DNA of 36,843 nucleotides from Nanobdellota archaeon. Lineage in GTDB: Archaea; Nanobdellota; Nanobdellia; Pacearchaeales; GW2011-AR1. Within the stretch, counting starts at the first letter, position 1, and the number at the start of each line of letters is the position of its first letter. Positions 1 to 9,593 of the stretch are shown here, piece after piece. Made by a program: the position numbers and the translations under genes. The notes under the pieces were generated by a model that saw nothing but the letters and a program-made list of their open reading frames with translations, was not told where the DNA came from and did no database searches. The stretch lies in the NCBI GenBank assembly GCA_018830245.1, contig JAHJSW010000001.1, positions 1 to 36,843 of the forward strand. Direction: 5' to 3'.

Positions 1-124
<124 letters not shown>

Positions 125-125
125 A

Positions 126-713
126 ATGCTCTCTCTTCCAATTACCCGAGAACAGGCAATTGAACTCCTGAAGAAATTCCCTCAAGAAGAGTATGACATG
201 ATTCATTATCTAGAAAGTGAGGCGATAATGCGCGGGCTGGCTGAAAAGTTTGGAGAAGATGCTGATTATTGGGGCATGCTAGGACTTCTACATGATGTAG
301 ACTGGGCAGAAACAAAAAAAAATATTCCAGAACATATTGAAGTAGCAAAAGAAATCTTAAAAGACGCTGGTTTTGACGAAAATTTTATTTCTGCTATTGT
401 TTCGCATGGCTATGGATATGAAGAAAAGCCAAAAGATCTTGATAAAAAAAGAACTAGAAAAATTGAACATGCGCTAGCTGCTGCTGAAACTGTAACAGGG
501 CTAGTTCATGCCTACGCCCTTATGCGAGGGAAAAAAATTTCAGATATGGATGCAAAAGGACTAAAGAAAAAATTCAAAGAGAAAAGTTTTGCCTCCAAAA
601 TACGAAGAGATATAATCAAAGAATGCGAGGACATTGGGCTGGAATTAGGAGAGTTTTTTGAGGTTGCAATTGATTCAATCAAAAAAATTGCAAAGAAGGT
701 TGGGTTAAAATAA
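126..713 (+). CDS. HD-domain (HDIG-like) metal-dependent phosphohydrolase
   Basis: LLHDVDWAE, H-E spacing and VSHGYG pattern of small HD hydrolases. Confidence 0.8.
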   Translation: MLSLPITREQAIELLKKFPQEEYDMIHYLESEAIMRGLAEKFGEDADYWGMLGLLHDVDWAETKKNIPEHIEVAKEILKDAGFDENFISAIVSHGYGYEEKPKDLDKKRTRKIEHALAAAETVTGLVHAYALMRGKKISDMDAKGLKKKFKEKSFASKIRRDIIKECEDIGLELGEFFEVAIDSIKKIAKKVGLK

Positions 714-759
714 AGAACAAAAAGGATATATTAATAAATGACATTAGATTATATTTTAA

Positions 760-951
760 ATGACCCTTAGCTTATATCGCGAATTTAGAGAGCTGCAAAA
801 AGAGGGACTAACAGATGGTGCTCCATATCTGGGAGTTCCAAGTGAGAGTGAGTTATTATTTGACGGAATATATGGAGAAATCCTTGCCCCTCTTAAAGAA
901 GATTCTTGGTTACATAGAGTTGGAAAAACACTTCTTGGTCTTTTGAATTGA
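760..951 (+). CDS. Small hypothetical protein, 63 aa
   Basis: Intact ORF between co-directional genes; TATA-like sequence just upstream. Confidence 0.5.
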   Translation: MTLSLYREFRELQKEGLTDGAPYLGVPSESELLFDGIYGEILAPLKEDSWLHRVGKTLLGLLN

Positions 952-957
952 AATAAA

Positions 958-1143
958 ATGGGCTTAATTATTAAAAGCAATATCAAAAAAGTTGTAAAAG
1001 AATTAGATAAAGAAAATTCTGTTTCAAGTGTGGCAGAAGAAGTTGGACGAGCTCTTGAAAGAAAAACAGAAGAAGTTTTAAGAGACGCTATTAAAAGAGC
1101 TAAAGAAAATGGGAGGAGAACTCTTCAGGCAAGAGATATATAA
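958..1143 (+). CDS. Archaeal histone (HMf family)
   Basis: 61 aa; IIKSNIKKVVKELD...VSSVAEEVGRALERKTEEVLRDAIKRAKENGRRTLQARDI histone fold. Confidence 0.88.
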   Translation: MGLIIKSNIKKVVKELDKENSVSSVAEEVGRALERKTEEVLRDAIKRAKENGRRTLQARDI

Positions 1144-1304
1144 TGGCAAGAACAAAATTTCCAATGTTAGCAGTTGTGTTATTGATATTTGGGATAGCGT
1201 GGTTGTTGAATGAGTTAAAAGTTTTTAACCTAGATCTTCCATGGGGACCAGTAATTATTATAATTATTGCTATTGGATTAATATTTAACAGATTTAGTAG
1301 ATAA
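1143..1304 (+). CDS. Small two-TM membrane protein, 53 aa
   Basis: Manual translation MARTKFPMLAVVLLIFGIAWLLNELKVFNLDLPWGPVIIIIIAIGLIFNRFSR*; overlaps histone stop (TAATG). Confidence 0.65.
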   Translation: MARTKFPMLAVVLLIFGIAWLLNELKVFNLDLPWGPVIIIIIAIGLIFNRFSR

Positions 1305-1314
1305 GAGGTTTTTA

Positions 1315-1752
1315 ATGAGAAAAGGTGGGAAAGAAAAAAATTCTATAAGAGGTAAAAAGAGTCGTGCAGCAGGAGCAAGATTTGAATTAAAAGTTAGGGG
1401 GAAATTGGAGTCTGATAGATGGGTGATAGATAAGTGGAGTAATAATGTTGATCTTGATGAGAAAAAATTAGTGAAGGCTCGTGCAAAATTCAACCCGTAT
1501 CGAAAAGTTCTTGGAATTGGAACAGGTTTCCCAGATTTTATAGGATTTAAATTAAAATCAAAAAAAACTTATGAAATAATCGGAATAGAAGTTAAAGCAA
1601 ATGGCTGGATTGATAAAGAAGAGAAAGAGAAATGCAAATTTTTATTAAATGAAAAAATCTTCAGCAAGATTCTTATTGCAAAAAAAGGAGTAAAAAGAGG
1701 GGAGATTGAGTTTATTGACTTTGAAAAAAAGTATAGAAATAAATTAAAATAG
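1315..1752 (+). CDS. PD-(D/E)XK-type nuclease-like protein
   Basis: GFPDFIGF...EIIGIEVKANGWIDKEEKEK resembles the D...ExK restriction-like core. Confidence 0.6.
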   Translation: MRKGGKEKNSIRGKKSRAAGARFELKVRGKLESDRWVIDKWSNNVDLDEKKLVKARAKFNPYRKVLGIGTGFPDFIGFKLKSKKTYEIIGIEVKANGWIDKEEKEKCKFLLNEKIFSKILIAKKGVKRGEIEFIDFEKKYRNKLK

Positions 1753-1770
1753 GTTTTTCATTATATTTTC

Positions 1771-2553
1771 ATGAAGAAAGTGCAAGTTTGGTTAAGTATG
1801 CTTTTACTTATTCTGATTTTTCCTTTTATATCTGCACTTTCTATAACAGAAGTAGAATCAAATCCAGAAGGAGAGGATTCTGGATTTGAATGGGTAGAGC
1901 TATATAGTGATAGTGAAATTAATTTATCAGGATACAAACTTGTAAATAATGATGGAGGAGAAGTAGAATTAAATGGAAGTTTTTCAAGATATTATGTTTA
2001 TACATTTGAAAAACAATGGTTAGATAATTCTGATGAAAAAGTTTTTTTGTATCATAATGATTCTTTGATTCAGGAAACATCTCTTTTTGAAGACTCCAAG
2101 AATAATGGATTTACCTGGCAATTATGCGATTCTTGGGAATTTAAAGAAGCGACAAAAAATTCTGAGAACATTTGTGAAAGTTCTTCTGAAGTTATTGAAA
2201 ATGAATCCTCTGCAGAAAGTTCTGAAAATTCAGGAGAAGAAGTAATTATTGATGAAAAAGATTCCTCTTCAGACAGTGAAACAATCATAAATTCAGAGAA
2301 TGATCAAGAAGAAACAAACAATGATAATAAACAAGAAACAGAATCTCCAGTGATTGTACTAAGTCCAAAAGATATAAATAATACTAATTATACAAATCTT
2401 CTAAGCAAATACAATTATCCCTTTTACGGGTTAATCGTTTTTTGTATGCTGATTATTATTTTACTGATAATAAAATATAGAAAAGGAAAAAACAAAAATG
2501 AATTCGAAGAAGGATATGGAAACCAAGGGGATACAAGCAGTAATAATAATTGA
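1771..2553 (+). CDS. Secreted lamin-tail-domain-like protein with C-terminal TM
   Basis: Signal peptide; ITEVESNPEGEDSGFEWVELYSDSEINLSGYKLVNNDGG is LTD-like; Ser/Glu-rich stalk then TM. Confidence 0.7.
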   Translation: MKKVQVWLSMLLLILIFPFISALSITEVESNPEGEDSGFEWVELYSDSEINLSGYKLVNNDGGEVELNGSFSRYYVYTFEKQWLDNSDEKVFLYHNDSLIQETSLFEDSKNNGFTWQLCDSWEFKEATKNSENICESSSEVIENESSAESSENSGEEVIIDEKDSSSDSETIINSENDQEETNNDNKQETESPVIVLSPKDINNTNYTNLLSKYNYPFYGLIVFCMLIIILLIIKYRKGKNKNEFEEGYGNQGDTSSNNN

Positions 2554-2947
2554 AGTAATTGGAAAACCCCCAGAACATCTGACTGAAACATTAAATGAAA
2601 TTATCAATAAAATCGATGCAGAAAAAGGGATAAATGTAACAGGAAAAAAAGTAAATGATCCTGTTTTAATGAAAAATCAGAAGAATTTTTACACAAACTT
2701 TGCAGAAGTAGAGGTAGAAGTGGATGAAATTTTGTATTTTGTAAAACTCTTGTTTAAATATATGCCTGCAAATGTTGAAATAATCTCTCCAGAATTAATC
2801 GCCCTTACAAACAATGGATGGAATGAAGTTCTGAATGAAATTACTAGAAGACTTCACGGATATGATGAGATAGCAAGAATTTTGCAAGTAGAAAAAGGAA
2901 TTTTAGAAAAAAAATTAAAAGAAGTTCTTGGGAAAAAGGAAAAATAA
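2516..2947 (+). CDS. Conserved hypothetical soluble protein
   Basis: Good ORF; internal ATG at 2516 (METKGIQ) preceded by GAAGGA fits better than 2498. Confidence 0.6.
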   Translation: METKGIQAVIIIEVIGKPPEHLTETLNEIINKIDAEKGINVTGKKVNDPVLMKNQKNFYTNFAEVEVEVDEILYFVKLLFKYMPANVEIISPELIALTNNGWNEVLNEITRRLHGYDEIARILQVEKGILEKKLKEVLGKKEK

Positions 2948-4249
2948 TTACTTTTTTCCTTTAGCAATACTTAATAAATTTACAGGTTTGTTTCCTGCTC
3001 TACTGTATTTTGTTTTAAAAAACCAGATTAATAAAACTATAACCGCTATAACAATTGTCCACCCAATTATTTTTCCAACTATCCCAGGTTCAGGAGATTC
3101 GCAAGTTCCTAAACAACAATTTCCGTCTTTTGAATGAACCGCCTCCTTGCTACATTTTTCATTAGTTCCGCATATCCCTCCACCTAATTCTTTGCATGTT
3201 TTAGAAATCTGTAGAGGAGAAGGAGGAACAGAATCATCCTCATCCAAAGAGATATAATCTTTTATAAAAGTTAAATAAATCGTCGTGTAAGAATAAATTC
3301 CTGAAGAATCTTTAGCTGAAATCTGCCCTTCAATTGTTTTTTCTGTATAACCTGGAGAGATTATTAATTCAATTCTAACACTTGAATTTTCTTCTAAAGT
3401 GTTGATTTTGTTCTCATAAAGAGTAATGTAGGGTTTTAATGAATCTGAGAGAGAGATTGTTATATTTTCTAAAGTTTCTTTTCCAGTGTTATAAACATAT
3501 ATTTTCCTATCAGTACTTGAATTAGTTGGAAGAGTAATATTCAGTTCAGGAGGTTCAATTTTAAAGCTTCTTTGTTCTTTTTCTTCAGATTCTGTGTAAA
3601 TATAAACAGGAATTTCGTATTTTAGAGAAGAGGTACTTAATTCAATTATTCTTAATGTTGAAGAAGTAATATTTACTAATTCAAAATCTATTTTTTTTAT
3701 CTCTCCAGACCTCAAGGAAACAGATGTATTTTCTCCTTCTAAACCACTATCTTCAAATAAAGAAGAGAAAAATCCTTCACTAGATTCTTCTGAAGAAACC
3801 TTTGAATTGACAATAATTTTTTCATCTTTTAAATTCTGAACTTCTATGTAAAAATCTCCTTCTGTTACGACAAATCCGGGATTAATTGAGAAATCAGCTG
3901 TTTCATTTGTTATTATAAATTCCTTAATAATATCTTCTTCACTGACTATGCTTCCTTTCATATATCTTAAATTTTTTAAAACAATTGAATAATTATTTAC
4001 TCCTTTATCAGACAGAGGAGCATAAATGTAAAATTCTTCATTTATCTGTGCAACACTTGGATTTATAGAAATTCTGACATGATCTCTATAAAAAAATATA
4101 TTTTCTTTAAGAATTGGTTCTAAAAAATAACCAGAAACTCTTGCAAGAAGAGTTTCTCCTTGTTTAAATTCATCTTTCATATCAAACTCTACTGCAGAAA
4201 CTATTTGTAATAAAAGTAAAATTAAGATAAATATCCCACTTTTTTTCAT
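2948..4249 (-). CDS. Secreted/membrane-anchored protein with beta-rich domains and a C-terminal Cys module
   Basis: Signal peptide; CKELGGGICGTNEKCSKEA..CCLGTCESPEPG then TM. Confidence 0.7.
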   Translation of the reverse strand: MKKSGIFILILLLLQIVSAVEFDMKDEFKQGETLLARVSGYFLEPILKENIFFYRDHVRISINPSVAQINEEFYIYAPLSDKGVNNYSIVLKNLRYMKGSIVSEEDIIKEFIITNETADFSINPGFVVTEGDFYIEVQNLKDEKIIVNSKVSSEESSEGFFSSLFEDSGLEGENTSVSLRSGEIKKIDFELVNITSSTLRIIELSTSSLKYEIPVYIYTESEEKEQRSFKIEPPELNITLPTNSSTDRKIYVYNTGKETLENITISLSDSLKPYITLYENKINTLEENSSVRIELIISPGYTEKTIEGQISAKDSSGIYSYTTIYLTFIKDYISLDEDDSVPPSPLQISKTCKELGGGICGTNEKCSKEAVHSKDGNCCLGTCESPEPGIVGKIIGWTIVIAVIVLLIWFFKTKYSRAGNKPVNLLSIAKGKK

Positions 4250-4293
4250 ATTTATTTAAGAAAAATCAGGTTAATAAATATTATTGAAACAAT

Positions 4294-4629
4294 TTAGATC
4301 TGTTCAGACATTTCAGAAGCTTGTGTAATAATGATTCTTACTAAGTCTCTGGCATTCTCTTCAGTTATTTCCGATGGTTCCCATGCTTGCTTTTTTGGAT
4401 TAACAAACCTTTTTCCTGCCTCACCATAAACAAAATCTTCTACCTTTCTTTGTTCGACTTTTAAATTACTTCCTTCCTCAAGAAATTTAACAACTTGCCA
4501 ACCAAGTTTTGATGCACATAAAAAATTTCCATAAGTCCCCCTTAATTCTGCACATTGAAAAATCCACTTACATTGAGTAGCTGGGAGTTCTTCATAACCA
4601 CAAGGGTTCAAATCATCTAAAGAGAGCAT
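4294..4629 (-). CDS. Hypothetical protein, 111 aa
   Basis: Intact ORF in a coding-oriented block; no family recognised. Confidence 0.55.
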   Translation of the reverse strand: MLSLDDLNPCGYEELPATQCKWIFQCAELRGTYGNFLCASKLGWQVVKFLEEGSNLKVEQRKVEDFVYGEAGKRFVNPKKQAWEPSEITEENARDLVRIIITQASEMSEQI

Positions 4630-4691
4630 ACGATTATTAGAGAAACTGCTTTAATAAAGATTGTCAATATAAAACATATATTTTAAAAGAA

Positions 4692-6476
4692 TTATTTCCC
4701 CATTTCTTTTAGTTTTTTTAGAACTTCATCAATCTCTCCTGATTTTTGAGGAGAATGCCTTACAGGTTTTCTTGAAGTTCCAGGAGGGAGAATTCTTCTT
4801 TGAAGAGGTCTTCTTTGATAAGGATATCCTGGAGGTCCTCTTGGAGGAAAACCTCTAGCAGGAATTTCTTTTTGAGCAGGAGTTTTAGTTTTTCTAAATT
4901 TAGATTTTACTATAATCCAGTATGGTTGAACTCTATCTCTAAAAACTATTGCGAGAATAACTAAAATAATAAGAATAAGTAATAACCAAATCCACCAGTA
5001 ACTTTTATCATTTACTTTTTCTACACAACAAGCATCTCCATAATCACAAGTATAAGAAAAAGATTCTTCTTCATCATCATTGCAAAAAGATCTACAAGCT
5101 CCGTTTCCAACTACTTCACAATTTGATACATCTGGTTCAGGTTCTCTACAAACACCACTGATACAACATATTTCTCCATAAACTAAATCAGACGCAGAGA
5201 TTGAATTTCCGCCATCACATCTTTCTTGAGAATTGCAAACACTTCCACCTAATTCTTGGCAAGTTTCTAGAGATTTTTTTGTGTCGCAACATTTAAAGGT
5301 TCCAGAACAATCATATTCTGGAAGAATTTCTCCTTCACAATTTATTTCTGACAAACAATAATATCCTGCATCTTCGCAATCATCTACAGAAGGAGAGGTA
5401 GATCCTGGGTCTTTAGAAAAAATAGAATAAAGAATAAAAGCAGTATTTCTGATATTCCCTTGCCAGCATCCGTCACTATCTTGAACTTCTAATAACCAAT
5501 TAATGGATTTTGTTTTTTCTGAAGGTTCTTCATATTTAAAAGGGTATAATGCTACAGAAGTATCATAAAATTTATCTCCTGATTCATCCCAGTATGTATC
5601 TTTTTGCTTTGATAGCAAATCTACTCTAAAATCAGTATATCCTGTAAGAGAGTATAAAAAAGCCTCTGGAAGAAATTTTAGATTTTCTTCAGTCATTGCG
5701 ACAAGATAAGGAAGATAAGGCGTGATATCATAATCTCTATGATCTAATATTAAAGCAGCCCATAAGCTTCCTTCATAATCGCAAGAGCCGGCAATTGAAA
5801 AGCACAAAGAAGTTACCTCTTCTGTTGTTGTTCCTTCTGCAGACGCAGAAGTTGTTTTTTCTGAAACATGAATTGTAGTGGAACCAGTTTTTTTAAATAA
5901 TAAACTAGTAAGAAATTGCTTATCACATGAAATTTTAAATTCTTTTTCATAGCAATCAGGAGAAACCTTTAACCACCAACCTCCTTCAGACAAAGTTAAG
6001 CAACTTCCTGCACCAGATGAAATTTTTTTGTCCTCATTTATACTTGTTGAATAAGAAGAACCATCATAAGTAATTGTGCAAATTGTTGCCTCTGGACTTT
6101 CAATTTGCAAAAACCATGAAAGTTCTGAAGGAATTTCTTTTTGCGCGAGGAGCCAATCCTCTGCTTTTGCAGAACCACCTAAAGCTAAAATTGCTTGAGC
6201 AGTTGTTTTTATATTGCACCCTGATTTTGGCCAACACTCTCCTCCTGCTGAATCAGAAACAACTTCATTTTTACACTCTTTTATTGTTAGTAAAGAAAAA
6301 ATCCTTTCTTCTGAGGAAATTGAAGAACATCTCTCGCTCACTTTTTCTCTTAAACAATCATATGCTAAATCTACTCCGGTTTTTTCAGCAGTAACATTTT
6401 CTGCTGCTAGAAAAAATGATGTATTATAAATTAACAAGATTATCAAAATACTAAATAACACTAACCTCTTTTTCAT
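4692..6476 (-). CDS. Surface protein: alpha-toroid-like domain plus three Cys-rich modules, TM and basic tail
   Basis: Signal peptide; toroid-like NIKTTAQAILALGG...SINWLLEVQDSDGCWQGNIRNTAFILYSIF; repeated C-x-x-LGG-x-x-C..CC modules; TM. Confidence 0.65.
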   Translation of the reverse strand: MKKRLVLFSILIILLIYNTSFFLAAENVTAEKTGVDLAYDCLREKVSERCSSISSEERIFSLLTIKECKNEVVSDSAGGECWPKSGCNIKTTAQAILALGGSAKAEDWLLAQKEIPSELSWFLQIESPEATICTITYDGSSYSTSINEDKKISSGAGSCLTLSEGGWWLKVSPDCYEKEFKISCDKQFLTSLLFKKTGSTTIHVSEKTTSASAEGTTTEEVTSLCFSIAGSCDYEGSLWAALILDHRDYDITPYLPYLVAMTEENLKFLPEAFLYSLTGYTDFRVDLLSKQKDTYWDESGDKFYDTSVALYPFKYEEPSEKTKSINWLLEVQDSDGCWQGNIRNTAFILYSIFSKDPGSTSPSVDDCEDAGYYCLSEINCEGEILPEYDCSGTFKCCDTKKSLETCQELGGSVCNSQERCDGGNSISASDLVYGEICCISGVCREPEPDVSNCEVVGNGACRSFCNDDEEESFSYTCDYGDACCVEKVNDKSYWWIWLLLILIILVILAIVFRDRVQPYWIIVKSKFRKTKTPAQKEIPARGFPPRGPPGYPYQRRPLQRRILPPGTSRKPVRHSPQKSGEIDEVLKKLKEMGK

Positions 6477-6487
6477 AAGTTAGTTAG

Positions 6488-7819
6488 TTAATTATTGTTT
6501 TTAAAATTATCTTTGCGATTTGTCTTCTTGCCTTTTTTATTTTCTTGCAAATTTTTTCTAATAACATAATTTACTGGATTTTTTACCAAATTGCAAAAAT
6601 TATCTGGAACACAAACACCGATCCCGTGATAGAATTCCTTGCAATTTGGAGGCATAATTGGCTTTCTTTTATAACTCCATAATAATTGAGATTTAATATA
6701 ACCTTTTTTTAAAGGAGGGTTATTTTTTTTATTCCAATCATCAATTTTTTTTTCTAATTCTTCCTTTTCCATCCCAATTGAACGAAATAAATTGATTAAA
6801 GCGAATAATGCTCTTTTCTTCCCATCAACAACACCATTTAAAATTTTTTTAATGCAAAAAGGGAAATTTTCATCTGAAAGATTATCTAATTTTATTGGTT
6901 TATAATTTGCATATTTTCCAGTGATTTTTTCCTCTGACTTCCCAGCTTTGATTTCATTGTCTTTATCCCAATCTAATGCCTGCATTAATAATTCAGAAGC
7001 TTCTCCCTCTACAGAATTTGGCATAAAATTTCTAATCTTTGCTTTTAAAGGATCTGCATCTTTTAATTCAAAATCTGGAAGTTCTTTTAAATCTAAAACA
7101 ACACTTGCTAGAGCTGTTTTTTCGTGCAAAGAATAAGGTGTTCTGAATAAATGTCTTGGAGAAACTAAAATAAGGTCAGGCATAACTTCTTGAGACGATT
7201 GGAAATCTTTTACATATTTATTTGGTCTTTCTAAATCACTTATTTTTTCAATTAGTTGCTTTTTTGTTTTCTGAATAATATACTTTATAATTATTCGAGG
7301 ATATTCTGGGAATCTCTCAGAAGTTTTTATTTCATTAATTTCTTTGGGAAAAGCTTTCCACGGAATAATAATGTGAAATCCTTTTGAACCTGAAAATTTT
7401 ATCCCTATGTTTTTTATTCCGTGAAATTTGAGAAAGTCCATTATAATTTTTGCAGAAATTTTTGAGTAATCAATATATTTACTATCAATATCAATCAGCA
7501 AATCCCACCCTTCTCTTAATTCATTTAACTGCTGCTCATTTAAATCAGTGGATAATTTTAAGGGGTCTTTCCATATTTCTTCAGAACAGTTAAGAGAGGT
7601 TGCTCCTTTTTTTGCTAACTCAAATACATCTCCAGGATATTGGAGTGAATCTGGTCTTTTTCCAAATCCTTCAAAATATAGTGGACAAACTTCACGATTT
7701 TTGCAAAATTCAAAAATTGCTTTTTGTACATCTGATCTAGAGTAGTAAAGTTCAGTAATTTTTCTAATTCTTTGCTCTTTAAAAGAAGGTGTTTTTTGTT
7801 CCATTAAAGAAATTGCCAA
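6488..7819 (-). CDS. priS: DNA primase, catalytic PriS-like domain fused to PriL-CTD-like Cys segment
   Basis: LLIDIDSKYIDYSK (DxD) and IKFSGSKGFHIIIPW (SGxxGFH); C-terminal MPPNCKEFYHGIGVCVPDNFC. Confidence 0.8.
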   Translation of the reverse strand: MAISLMEQKTPSFKEQRIRKITELYYSRSDVQKAIFEFCKNREVCPLYFEGFGKRPDSLQYPGDVFELAKKGATSLNCSEEIWKDPLKLSTDLNEQQLNELREGWDLLIDIDSKYIDYSKISAKIIMDFLKFHGIKNIGIKFSGSKGFHIIIPWKAFPKEINEIKTSERFPEYPRIIIKYIIQKTKKQLIEKISDLERPNKYVKDFQSSQEVMPDLILVSPRHLFRTPYSLHEKTALASVVLDLKELPDFELKDADPLKAKIRNFMPNSVEGEASELLMQALDWDKDNEIKAGKSEEKITGKYANYKPIKLDNLSDENFPFCIKKILNGVVDGKKRALFALINLFRSIGMEKEELEKKIDDWNKKNNPPLKKGYIKSQLLWSYKRKPIMPPNCKEFYHGIGVCVPDNFCNLVKNPVNYVIRKNLQENKKGKKTNRKDNFKNNN

Positions 7820-7889
7820 GCAAAGTTTAAATAAATACCTTATACTTAATTATAATAATACTTAAAAGATTACTAATACATTCGTAAAC

Positions 7890-8615
7890 ATGCTAGTTAA
7901 ATTAGAAACCCCCCTGCTTTTATCAAAAGCTGTAGAGATTATCTCAGAATTAGTAATAGATGCTAGGATAAAAGTCAATGATTATGGACTAAGTATTACT
8001 GCTATAGACCCGGCAAATGTTGCGATGGTAAGCTTTAAGCTCCCAAAAAGTGCTTTTTCTCAGTTTGAGACTGGAGAAGAAGTTTTAGGAGTAAACTTAG
8101 ATAATCTAAAGAGAATTTTAAAAAGATGTGGTGCAGGAAGTTCTCTCACTCTAGAAAAGAAAGATAATCTCCTGAATATACAAATTCAAGACAGGATTAA
8201 AAGAAATTTTAACCTTAGTTTAATTGATATAGATAGAGAAGAAAAAGATCTCCCTCTTTTAGATTATAGTTCAAAAGTAGAAATGAATTCTATTGATTTT
8301 ATTGCGTCTGTAGAAGATTGCGCAGTTGTTGCTGATGCGTGTTCATTTATCATCCAAGATGGAAAATTTATAATAGAAGCAAAAGGCCTAAATTCTGCAA
8401 TGTCTGAATTTTCAGGAGATGAAGCAGGAATTATGGCTGAAAACTGCAAGGCAAGATATAGCATAGAATACTTGCAAAAATTTGTAAAAGGAGCTAAACT
8501 TAATGATAAAATAATTCTTAATTTTGCAAATGACCATCCTCTAAAAGTAGGTATTCGGTCAGAACACATGGAATTAATATTTATTCTTGCGCCGAGAGTA
8601 GAGACAGAGGGTTAA
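7890..8615 (+). CDS. pcn: DNA polymerase sliding clamp (PCNA)
   Basis: Full-length PCNA pattern, e.g. ISELVIDARIKVNDYGLSITAIDPANVAMVSFKLP and C-terminal LIFILAPRVE. Confidence 0.95.
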   Translation: MLVKLETPLLLSKAVEIISELVIDARIKVNDYGLSITAIDPANVAMVSFKLPKSAFSQFETGEEVLGVNLDNLKRILKRCGAGSSLTLEKKDNLLNIQIQDRIKRNFNLSLIDIDREEKDLPLLDYSSKVEMNSIDFIASVEDCAVVADACSFIIQDGKFIIEAKGLNSAMSEFSGDEAGIMAENCKARYSIEYLQKFVKGAKLNDKIILNFANDHPLKVGIRSEHMELIFILAPRVETEG

Positions 8616-8697
8616 GAAAAGATTTATATATGTTCTAATAATATTAAGTAGTATAAAGTATATTAAATATATTTAGTAATACGAAATAATACTTCAA

Positions 8698-8835
8698 ATG
8701 AAAGAGAGGATTTCTGCAACAGTAGATAAAGAAACAATAGAAACAATAGAAAAAATTCTTAGAGAAGGGAGATACAGGAATAAATCTCATGTTATTGAAG
8801 ACGCAATTAAATTATTAAAAGAGAAACGAAAATGA
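8698..8835 (+). CDS. Ribbon-helix-helix (CopG-like) DNA-binding protein, 45 aa
   Basis: Manual translation MKERISATVDKETIETIEKILREGRYRNKSHVIEDAIKLLKEKRK*; stop overlaps the next start (ATGA). Confidence 0.75.
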   Translation: MKERISATVDKETIETIEKILREGRYRNKSHVIEDAIKLLKEKRK

Positions 8836-9593
8836 AAAAGAAGAGAGGGCAGGTGACGATTTTTATAATTTTAAGCATAGTTTTAATTGGAAGTTTAATT
8901 TTATTTTTTCTTGTAAGAGAGGGAATTGTTCCTCAATTTTGGGGAGGTGGAGAGATAAATCCAGATCTTTTTCTGCAAACTTGTTTAGAAGAAAAAATAG
9001 AGAGCACTATTGATATACTTTCTTCTCAGGGAGGATATATTGAAAATTCTTTATCAAAAGAATTTGACGGAAAAAATATTTCTTATTTATGCTACAACTC
9101 TCTTAATTATTATACCTGCATAAATCAGGAACCACTTCTGATTCAACATTTAAAAAACGAGATTAAGAAAGAAATTTCTGAGGAAGTAAAAAATTGTTTT
9201 AATGAGCTATCACTTAATTTAGAAAAAGAGGCTTATACTGTTGATGCAAAATATCATGATTTCGCCATAGATCTAGAATCTAAAAAAGTTATTGTAAAAA
9301 TAAATGGCGAAATGACTCTTACAAAAAATAGTGAGACCTTGAAACATGATGATTTTATTATTGTAGTCAAGAGTAGTTTTTATGATTTAGCGATAATTGC
9401 TCAGGAAATCATAAGCCAAGAATCAGAATTTTGTAATTTCAATTATCTTGGATATATGTTGCTTCATCCAGAAATAAGTATAGAATTAAATAATCTTGGA
9501 GACCAGACAAGTATTTACCATCTTCAACATAGAAAAACTGATGAAGATTTTTGGTTTGCTCTGAGAACTTGCGCACTTCCCGGAGGGATATAG
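8832..9593 (+). CDS. Pilin-like membrane protein (class III-type N-terminus), paralog 1
   Basis: MKKKRGQVTIFIILSIVLIGSLILFFLV; paralog of 13266..14069. Confidence 0.7.
   Translation: MKKKRGQVTIFIILSIVLIGSLILFFLVREGIVPQFWGGGEINPDLFLQTCLEEKIESTIDILSSQGGYIENSLSKEFDGKNISYLCYNSLNYYTCINQEPLLIQHLKNEIKKEISEEVKNCFNELSLNLEKEAYTVDAKYHDFAIDLESKKVIVKINGEMTLTKNSETLKHDDFIIVVKSSFYDLAIIAQEIISQESEFCNFNYLGYMLLHPEISIELNNLGDQTSIYHLQHRKTDEDFWFALRTCALPGGI

Noticed and set aside
1315-1752. Calling this gene Hjc (Holliday junction resolvase)
   Set aside because: Only the PD-(D/E)XK-like core is visible; Hjc-specific motifs could not be confirmed.
6074-6429. Plus-strand ORFs opposite the 594-aa surface protein
   Set aside because: Leu-rich shadow translations of a clear minus-strand gene.
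8264-8569. 101-aa minus ORF inside PCNA
   Set aside because: Antisense shadow of a confidently identified PCNA gene.
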